Shown here: piece by piece, positions 6,939 through 11,597 of the stretch
How positions within the stretch are numbered: the stretch's first letter is position 1
Layout: the number at the start of each line of letters is the position of its first letter
NCBI GenBank assembly: GCA_016794945.1
Contig: JAEUIX010000090.1
Location: 1 to 11,597 of the forward strand
Origin: Phycisphaerae bacterium
GTDB lineage: Bacteria; Planctomycetota; Phycisphaerae; Phycisphaerales; UBA1924
Direction of reading: 5' to 3'
Length of the DNA: 11,597 nt
Translations under genes and position numbers: made by a program
Notes under the pieces: model-generated
Told to the model about the DNA's origin: nothing
Databases searched by the model: none
The model's input: only the letters and a program-made list of their open reading frames with translations

Positions 6939-7403
6939 ATGGAAATGCTGACCAAATCCGAACGCGACCGGCTTCAACAGCGGCTCGACGCGCTGGTGGC
7001 CAACCGGAAGGTGATCTCCCAGCGCATCGCCGAAGCCCGGGCCCTGGGCGACCTGCAGGAGAACGGCGACTATCACGCCGCCCGCGAGCAGCAGGGCATG
7101 GAGGAGGCGGAGATCCGCCGGCTGGAAGAGCGTCTGGCCGCCTCGAGCGTGGTCGACGAAGCGCATCGCTCGGTCGGCATCGTGTTCATCGGCGCCACCG
7201 TGCGTTTGTGCGAAGACGGCTCGGAGGAGATCGAGACCTTCCGCCTGGTGGGCGAAGCTTCCGGGTCCATTTCCGAGGAGATCTTCGAGGTCACCGCCAC
7301 CAGCCCGATGGGCGAGGCCCTGATGAAGTCCCGCGTCGGGGAGGTCATCAGCGTCCGCACGCCGCGCGGTCTCAAGAAGTTCAAGGTCGTGGAGATCCTC
7401 TGA
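6939..7403 (+). CDS. greA: Transcription elongation factor GreA
   Basis: GreA enters the RNA polymerase secondary channel and stimulates cleavage of backtracked transcripts. The 154-aa length is close to the usual 158. The N-terminal coiled coil (about 5-75) carries the tip motif ARALGDLQENGDYHAAREQQ, with the acidic residues (Asp and Glu of GDLxEN) that hold the catalytic Mg2+. The C-terminal FKBP-like domain ends in SPMGEALMKSRVGEVISV and TPRGLKKFKVVEIL, the expected GreA ending. ATG 6939 is used; AGGA at 6925-6928 is 10 nt upstream. ATG 6945 (MLTKSER...) would fit nearly as well. A Gre-family relative such as GreB or Rnk is less likely, given the length and the tip. Confidence 0.93.
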   Translation: MEMLTKSERDRLQQRLDALVANRKVISQRIAEARALGDLQENGDYHAAREQQGMEEAEIRRLEERLAASSVVDEAHRSVGIVFIGATVRLCEDGSEEIETFRLVGEASGSISEEIFEVTATSPMGEALMKSRVGEVISVRTPRGLKKFKVVEIL

Positions 7404-7431
7404 CCGCCGCTCCGGGACGTCCGGCGGGCGG

Positions 7432-7459
7432 TTGCCTCCCCGGCCGCCCGGGGCATAAA
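7432..7459 (+). promoter_or_regulatory. Promoter for the tRNA-Glu unit
   Basis: TTGCCT at 7432-7437 and CATAAA at 7454-7459 are 16 bp apart, each matching 4 of 6 consensus bases. A start near 7466 would lie just before the mature 5' end at 7472. CATAAA is one of the few AT-rich patches in this GC-rich stretch. Confidence 0.45.
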
Positions 7460-7471
7460 CTCCGTGCAACC

Positions 7472-7546
7472 GGCCCCTTCGTCTAGCCCGGTCCAGGACG
7501 CCAGGTTCTCATCCTGGTAACAGGGGTTCAAATCCCCTAGGGGTCA
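7472..7546 (+). tRNA. tRNA-Glu, anticodon CTC
   Basis: A full cloverleaf can be drawn. The acceptor stem GGCCCCT (7472-7478) pairs with AGGGGTC (7539-7545), with one G-U. The D stem is GTCT/GGAC with GG in the loop. The anticodon stem CCAGG/CCTGG has a 7-nt loop TTCTCAT and anticodon CTC at 7508-7510, which reads GAG. The T arm is AGGGG-TTCAAAT-CCCCT. Large parts match E. coli tRNA-Glu, for example CCCCTTCGTCTAG and the T arm. The discriminator is A7546 (G in E. coli tRNA-Glu). No CCA is encoded, so it must be added by nucleotidyltransferase. Confidence 0.96.
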
Positions 7547-7553
7547 CTTCACT

Positions 7554-7583
7554 CCGCCGCCTCCGGGCGGCGGTTGTGTTTTT
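7554..7583 (+). terminator. Intrinsic terminator after tRNA-Glu
   Basis: CCGCCGCC (7554-7561), loop TCCG and GGCGGCGG (7566-7573) form an 8-bp GC stem, followed at once by TTGTGTTTTT (7574-7583). The position right after the tRNA and the T-tract make this a strong rho-independent terminator. Confidence 0.85.
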
Positions 7584-7613
7584 GGCAGAACGCGCCCGCT
7601 CGGTCGTGCCGGC

Positions 7614-7874
7614 TCATTCAGGCGCCCGCGCCTCTTCCGTCTCGCCCGCGCTCGACTCGGCTTGACGCGACGACGCCGCCAAGCCTTCGACGCGGCGCTC
7701 CATCGCTTCCACGCGTCGCAGCAGACGCTCCAGCCCGCGGCTGATCTCCTCGAGCTGGCCGCCGAATCGCTCCACCGCGCGCTCGGTAAAGGCCAGCGTC
7801 TCCTCCATTCGGTCCAGGCGCGCTCGGCTTGCCTCGGCCGCCAACGGATCAGGTTCGGACCGCTGGGGATTCAT
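7614..7874 (-). CDS. SlyX-like small coiled-coil protein
   Basis: The product is 86 aa from ATG 7874. The centre (about 15-67) is a charged heptad helix with ARLDRMEETLAFTERAVERF and LLRRVEAMERRVEGL. It resembles SlyX, whose core is an E-x-x-LAFQE helix followed by a leucine-rich coiled coil. SlyX has no established biochemical role. The ends are Ser/Ala/Glu-rich and look disordered. No Shine-Dalgarno site is present; a -10-like TACAGT lies 5 nt before the ATG, so the mRNA may be leaderless. A longer frame reaching 8243 overlaps the PagL-like gene and its signal peptide, and is rejected. A generic coiled-coil protein is the alternative. Confidence 0.6.
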   Translation of the reverse strand: MNPQRSEPDPLAAEASRARLDRMEETLAFTERAVERFGGQLEEISRGLERLLRRVEAMERRVEGLAASSRQAESSAGETEEARAPE

Positions 7875-7901
7875 GACGGACTGTAGCGACGCCGCTACCG
7901 T
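7873..7901. promoter_or_regulatory. Back-to-back divergent promoters in a 34-bp gap
   Basis: Plus strand: ATGACG (7873-7878), a 17-bp spacer and TACCGT (7896-7901), 7 nt before ATG 7909. Minus strand: TACAGT (7885-7880), 5 nt before ATG 7874. The two -10-like elements flank an inverted repeat GTAGCG-ACGC-CGCTAC (7883-7898) that overlaps both. With so little room, both transcripts would start at or next to their ATGs. The minus-strand -35 is not convincing. Confidence 0.45.
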
Positions 7902-7908
7902 GCCCGGC

Positions 7909-8571
7909 ATGTTCCGCCCAGCCTCCAGCGTCCGCATCCGCGTCGCGGCCACCGTCGCCGCCCTGCTGCTTCCGGCCGCCGCTTCACCGGCCTTCGTCGC
8001 GCCCGATGAAGCCCCGCTGCGGCTCGACCTTGCCTCGGCCCTGGCGACCCAGCCCGCCGAACCGCCGCCGCAGGCGGCCGCCGCCCCACGATTCGGCGAG
8101 CCGGGCCCGTGGTTCCTCACGCTCGGCGGGGGCGCGGCGTTCGACTTCGAGGACTCCACCGACGGCAACCTGTTCGTCGGCTTCAGCACGTTCCTGGCCC
8201 GTGAACTGGAGTTCCAGATCGAGCTGGGTGCGTGGTACTTCAACCAGCCCGGCGACGATACGGGAGGCCTCTCGGCGAGCCTCGTGGCCCGATGGCACCT
8301 GCTGCACGCCGACGACTTCGACTGGACGGTCTACCTCGACGCCGGCATCGGCGTGCTCGGCGCTTTCGACGAGACGCCGCCGGGCGGCACGAGCTTCAAC
8401 TTCCTCCCCCGGCTGGGCGCGGGCTTCACCAAGGCGATCGACGGCACGCCCGCCCGCCTGCAGGTGGGCCTGCGCTGGCACCACATCTCCAACGCCCGAA
8501 TCAACGGCGACGACAACAACCCGGCCCGCAACGGCCTGATGGTCTACGCGGGCGTGATCTTCCCGTTCTGA
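7909..8571 (+). CDS. Secreted PagL-like (acyloxyacyl hydrolase / lipid A 3-O-deacylase family) outer-membrane protein
   Basis: The product is 220 aa. ATG 7909 is chosen because it gives a clean signal peptide: basic RIR, hydrophobic VAATVAALLLPAAA, and cleavage likely near ASPA (about residue 28). ATG 7873 would bury it. The rest alternates polar and hydrophobic residues as in a small beta-barrel and ends in Phe (VYAGVIFPF), typical of outer-membrane proteins. Near the C-terminus RWHHISNA holds the His-x-Ser-Asn of PagL (H192, S194, N195), which removes the 3-O acyl chain of lipid A from within the outer membrane. The third catalytic residue (Glu in Pseudomonas PagL) is not obvious: the NNPARNG stretch has Asn208 about there. 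Activity on lipid A is therefore inferred, not shown. The gene ends 7 nt from the convergent REC-GGDEF gene. Confidence 0.75.
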   Translation: MFRPASSVRIRVAATVAALLLPAAASPAFVAPDEAPLRLDLASALATQPAEPPPQAAAAPRFGEPGPWFLTLGGGAAFDFEDSTDGNLFVGFSTFLARELEFQIELGAWYFNQPGDDTGGLSASLVARWHLLHADDFDWTVYLDAGIGVLGAFDETPPGGTSFNFLPRLGAGFTKAIDGTPARLQVGLRWHHISNARINGDDNNPARNGLMVYAGVIFPF

Positions 8572-8578
8572 GGGGTGT

Positions 8579-9535
8579 TTACGCCGCGGCGGCCGATGGG
8601 CTGGGAGCCGCGCCGTCGGGCGTGTTGGGGAACGGCGCCGCCACCACGCGGTTCCTGCCCGAGTGCTTGGCACGATAGAGGGCCTGGTCGGCTTCCTCGA
8701 TCCAACGCTCCGGGGGCAGGTTGACGATGGATCCCTGCGAGCCGGTGAGGCCGATCGAGGCGGTGACGCGGTGCTCGGGGTGACGGCGGAACACGTGCGC
8801 CGCCAGGGCCTCGCGGATGCGCTCGCACACCGCCAGGGCGTCGCCGGCGGCCGTGTGCGGCATGATCACCGCGAACTCCTCGCCGCCGTACCGGCAGGGC
8901 ACGTCGGTGCTGCGGACGCAGGCCTGCACGATCCTGGCGAAGTCCTGCAGCACGGCGTCGCCCGCGGGATGGCCGAACGTGTCGTTGATCTTCTTGAAAT
9001 GATCGATGTCGAGCATCGCCAGCGACACGGGGTGGCCGTAGCGGCGGTGCTCGTTGATCTCCGCGGCCCAGCGCTTGTTGAACGAGGCGCGGTTGTTCAG
9101 CCCGGTCAGGCCGTCGATCTCGGCCCGGTCGGCCAGCAGCCGCAGCAGGTGGTCGAGCCGCAGGGCGGCCTTGACGCGGGCCCGCAATTCGGCGAAGTCG
9201 AACGGCTTGGTGACGTAGTCGGTCGCGCCCAGCTCGAACGCCTGCACCTTGTCCGAACTGTCGGACATGCCCGAGAGCACGATGACCGGCACGTTCACCG
9301 TGCACGGGTCGTTCTTCAATCCGCGCAGCACCGCGTACCCGTCCATGCCCGGCATGTCCAGGTCCAGCAGCACGACCGCCGGACGCTGGGCCGCCGCCAT
9401 CGCCAGGCCCTGCCGGCCGTCCATGGCCGAAGCGATCGTGACGTTCTCACTCTTGAGGCGCGCACCGATCAACCGGTGCACGTCGACGGAATCGTCGATC
9501 ACAAGGACGACGGGTTGTGCGTTCAGGTCCGACAC
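8579..9535 (-). CDS. Response regulator with REC and GGDEF domains (diguanylate cyclase)
   Basis: The product is 318 aa from GTG 9535. The REC domain (about 8-125) has the acidic pair D14-D15, phospho-acceptor Asp58 in LLDLDMPGMDG, Ser88 and Lys110 in TKPFD. The GGDEF domain (about 138-300) starts with DGLTGLNNR and LDIDHFKKINDTFGH. The active-site loop is GGEEF (217-221), and the inhibitory I-site RSTD (Arg208-Asp211) lies five residues before it, so c-di-GMP feedback is expected. The architecture is that of WspR/PleD-like cyclases that make c-di-GMP when phosphorylated. The tail is Ala/Pro/Ser-rich. The gene lies 51 nt downstream of the Hpt gene on the same strand, and the two probably form an operon. 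No GGDEF or REC key residue is missing. Confidence 0.94.
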   Translation of the reverse strand: MSDLNAQPVVLVIDDSVDVHRLIGARLKSENVTIASAMDGRQGLAMAAAQRPAVVLLDLDMPGMDGYAVLRGLKNDPCTVNVPVIVLSGMSDSSDKVQAFELGATDYVTKPFDFAELRARVKAALRLDHLLRLLADRAEIDGLTGLNNRASFNKRWAAEINEHRRYGHPVSLAMLDIDHFKKINDTFGHPAGDAVLQDFARIVQACVRSTDVPCRYGGEEFAVIMPHTAAGDALAVCERIREALAAHVFRRHPEHRVTASIGLTGSQGSIVNLPPERWIEEADQALYRAKHSGRNRVVAAPFPNTPDGAAPSPSAAAA

Positions 9536-9586
9536 GAGTTCACTTCCCTGCTCTCCGGCACCACGAAACAGACTCTCCCGGATGAT

Positions 9587-9931
9587 CTACTCGGCCCGCA
9601 CGCGCCCGCAGAGCGCGATCAGCGACTCGACCTGCGTCCTCAGTCCCTGGAGCGTCGCCTCGGCTCCGCCGGCGGCCAGCTCGTCGAGCGCGCTCTCCAG
9701 TCGCGCGGCCGAGTCGCCCACCTGGTCGAAGCCGTACCCGCCGCAGGCGCCCTTGAGCTGGTGCGCCAGCCGGCGCAGCTCGTCGAACCGCTGCTGCGAC
9801 CAGCACGCCCGGAGCATCTCGACCCGCGCCGGCATTTCCGAGACGAACAGCTTGACCAGGTCGACCATCTCCGGGTCGTCGGCGAAGGCGCTGGTGATCG
9901 GCTGCTGACTTGGCGGCGGTCCAGGCGGCAT
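9587..9931 (-). CDS. Stand-alone Hpt (histidine phosphotransfer) protein
   Basis: The product is 114 aa from ATG 9931. The Hpt motif RRLAHQLKGACGGYGF contains the phosphorylatable His57, and downstream SAARLESALDELAAGG continues the four-helix bundle. Hpt proteins carry phosphate between a hybrid kinase and a response regulator. A Pro-rich N-terminus (MPPGPPPSQQP) precedes an acidic first helix (DDPEMVDLVKLFVSEM). ATG 9931 is preferred for its GGGAG sequence 6 nt upstream; ATG 9955 (MKLVWEQC...) is possible. Being just upstream of the REC-GGDEF gene, it is the likely phosphodonor for that regulator. No kinase domain is present in it or in the window. Confidence 0.88.
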   Translation of the reverse strand: MPPGPPPSQQPITSAFADDPEMVDLVKLFVSEMPARVEMLRACWSQQRFDELRRLAHQLKGACGGYGFDQVGDSAARLESALDELAAGGAEATLQGLRTQVESLIALCGRVRAE

Positions 9932-9985
9932 GCATTGCTCCCAGACCAGCTTCATCGGACCGCCGCAGGAGTCCGTTGACGCGAT

Positions 9986-10018
9986 CCGGCGACGCCGGCG
10001 ACGAATTGGGGCATCCCC
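9986..10018. other. Two small hairpins between hrpA end and hpt start
   Basis: CCGGC-GAC-GCCGG (9986-9998) and GGGG-CAT-CCCC (10008-10018) lie in the gap before the Hpt gene (9932-10061, or 9956-10061 with the longer start). They may mark the end of the minus-strand hrpA transcript, but only AATT follows the second stem on that strand, not a U-tract. No confident promoter for the Hpt operon was found here. Confidence 0.2.
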
Positions 10019-10061
10019 GGATCGACGTCGGATAACCACGCGAGCGCAGCGCAGAATCCGC

Positions 10062-11597
10062 TCAGAGCCCCAGTCCGGCCCAGTGATCGTTGAGCCGCTT
10101 GGCCGACACCGGAACGCTCGTGCCCAGCCGCTCGGCGAACAGCGACACCCGCAGCTCCTCCAGCAGCCACCGGTGCTCCTCGACACCCGCCGGGGGAGCC
10201 GCGTGCGCCGCTTCCGCCTCCCGCAGCACTCCCAGGCAGCGCCGCCACAGCGGACGCAACGCGTTGATCGCCTGCTGGTCGCGCCCCCAGTTGCCGTTGT
10301 CCAGTTTCCGCAGACGCACCACCACCGCCTCGAGGTACCGCGGCAGTTCGCGCAGCCGCACCTCGGGCACCGTGCGAAGAAACCCCTGAGGCACGAGCAT
10401 CGACACCTGCTCTGAGATGTCCTCGCGGGCATCGGCGCAGTAGTCCGGGAACGGCCGGGCCAGGCGCAGCGCCACCGTCTGTCTCAGGTTCAGAATGGTC
10501 TCGACCAGCGCCGCGACTTCGCGGCTGGTCAGGCCGATGCGGCCCCATTTCTCCGCCAGCCGCTGCTCGAAGGCCTCGCGCGTCGCCACCTCCGGCTGGC
10601 CCGCCATGAACACCCGCTCGGCCACCACGCAGCGCAGGCCGTCCAGCAGGTCCTCGCCCGGTCCCAGCGGTGCGTGCAGCATCCGAACGCGCGCCAGGTT
10701 CGGCTGCCGGCCGATGTGGTAGTCCAGTTCCTGCCGGGCCGCCAGGACGAAGAACCGCCGCACCCCCAGGCGCGTCGACGCCGCGGCCGCTTCGGCGCTG
10801 TCCAGCAGCGTGAGGGCCACCGTCGCGCCGTGGTCCACCAGGCACGGGTGGCCGCCGCCCTCGGGCCGAGGCGGCAGCGCGTCGAAATCCCACGCGGTCA
10901 TGCCCTCGCGCCCGAAGCTCTTGCGGGCGATCGCCGCCAGGTGCTTGCGGGCCCGGGCCGCCAGGCGCTGCTGCAGTTCCGCGGCGTCGCGCCCGGTCGC
11001 GAGTCGCTGGCCTTGTTCGTCCACCACCTCGATCCGCAAGTTCATGTGCTCGGGCAGCGCCTTGACGGGCCAGGCCGAACGGGGAATCGTCACGCCGCGC
11101 TCCCGCTGCACCAGCGCCGAGAGTTCGTCGAGCAGCGATCCGCGACCGAACGGAATCTGGGCGGCCCGGTCGGCCAGGGCCTGCACCGGGTCCAGCGGCG
11201 CCCGCAGGCTCTTGGGCAGGGCCCGCAGCAGCGCCAGCGCCTTGTCCCGCACCATGCCCGGCACGAGCCACTCGCAGCGCGCCGGCTCCAGCCGCGGCAG
11301 CAGCCCGATGGGCAGTTCCAGCGTCACGCCGTCGTCGTCCTCGCCCGGGTTCAGCCGGTAGTGCAGCATGAGCGCCTCGCCGGCCACCTCCATGAGATCC
11401 GGGAACGCCTCGGCGGACACCTCCGCCGGATCGCGCTTCGAAACGTCGGCCATCGACATGAACAGCACGCGCGGGTCCGTGCGCTCCGCATCCTTGCGCC
11501 ACTGCTCGAACCCGCCGATCGAGTAGACCGATTCGGGGATCCGCTCCAGGTACCACGCCGCCATCGTCGCGTCGTCCACCAGCAGGTCGGCCCGGCG
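10062..11597 (-). CDS. hrpA: ATP-dependent RNA helicase HrpA, C-terminal part (runs off right edge)
   Basis: The frame is open to the window edge, so the 5' part lies beyond 11597; 511 residues and the stop are seen. The visible part matches the HrpA-specific C-terminal region (DUF3418). It begins RRADLLVDD, followed by FEQWRKDAERTDP, then GDRP-region-like text such as LMLHYRLNPGEDDDGVTLELP and PARCEWLVPGMVRDKALALL, LPKSLRAPLDPV, and later YLEAVVVRLRKLDNGNWGRD. The DEAH helicase core itself is outside the window. HrpA-type proteins act on RNA, and E. coli HrpA has been linked to mRNA processing and to stalled ribosomes. No frameshift or in-frame stop is seen. Codon use matches the neighbours. 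Confidence 0.88.
   Translation of the reverse strand, partial: RRADLLVDDATMAAWYLERIPESVYSIGGFEQWRKDAERTDPRVLFMSMADVSKRDPAEVSAEAFPDLMEVAGEALMLHYRLNPGEDDDGVTLELPIGLLPRLEPARCEWLVPGMVRDKALALLRALPKSLRAPLDPVQALADRAAQIPFGRGSLLDELSALVQRERGVTIPRSAWPVKALPEHMNLRIEVVDEQGQRLATGRDAAELQQRLAARARKHLAAIARKSFGREGMTAWDFDALPPRPEGGGHPCLVDHGATVALTLLDSAEAAAASTRLGVRRFFVLAARQELDYHIGRQPNLARVRMLHAPLGPGEDLLDGLRCVVAERVFMAGQPEVATREAFEQRLAEKWGRIGLTSREVAALVETILNLRQTVALRLARPFPDYCADAREDISEQVSMLVPQGFLRTVPEVRLRELPRYLEAVVVRLRKLDNGNWGRDQQAINALRPLWRRCLGVLREAEAAHAAPPAGVEEHRWLLEELRVSLFAERLGTSVPVSAKRLNDHWAGLGL

Noticed and set aside
7404..7427. CCGCCG...CGGCGG repeat after greA as a terminator
   Set aside because: The 12-nt loop and absence of a following T-tract make it weak; such repeats are common by chance in this GC-rich DNA.
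7614..8243. 209-aa version of the SlyX-like gene
   Set aside because: The extra N-terminus is antisense to the PagL-like gene and low complexity; ATG 7874 gives a SlyX-sized protein.
9952..11556. 534-codon minus-strand frame within hrpA
   Set aside because: Low-complexity Gly/Ala/Arg product in another frame of the HrpA gene; a shadow.

Overview
The window is GC-rich and densely coded, from a diderm bacterium that makes peptidoglycan: murC, murB and ddl are present, and there is an outer-membrane enzyme of the lipid A deacylase type. The gene content, the Ala/Pro-rich extensions, the scarcity of strong Shine-Dalgarno sites and the FHA-to-PrsW fusion suggest Planctomycetota, perhaps Phycisphaerae. 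That placement is inference from gene style. I see no insertion sequence, prophage, CRISPR array or compositional island, so this looks like ordinary chromosome.

Left part (1-2007): the N-terminus of a minus-strand HI0933-type flavoprotein runs off the left edge. It is divergent from a plus-strand protein that joins an FHA domain to a PrsW-type intramembrane protease.

Cell-wall block (2110-6627): murC, murB and ddl are co-directional, and murB and ddl overlap by 4 nt. They supply the UDP-MurNAc synthesis step (MurB), the first amino-acid addition (MurC) and the D-Ala-D-Ala dipeptide (Ddl). An FtsQ-like membrane protein follows, where ftsQ often sits in division/cell-wall clusters, but it is inverted and convergent with ddl.

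Middle (6628-7583): a 311-nt gene-free stretch holds a good promoter and a structured leader for greA. It is followed by a tRNA-Glu(CTC) unit with its own promoter and intrinsic terminator.

Right part (7614-11597): a small SlyX-like coiled-coil gene is divergent from a secreted PagL-like protein across a 34-bp gap that appears to hold two back-to-back, apparently leaderless promoters. On the minus strand follow a REC-GGDEF response regulator (diguanylate cyclase), a stand-alone Hpt phosphotransfer protein just upstream of it, and the C-terminal part of an HrpA-type RNA helicase that runs off the right edge. Hpt and REC-GGDEF form a likely phosphorelay to c-di-GMP whose kinase is not in the window.
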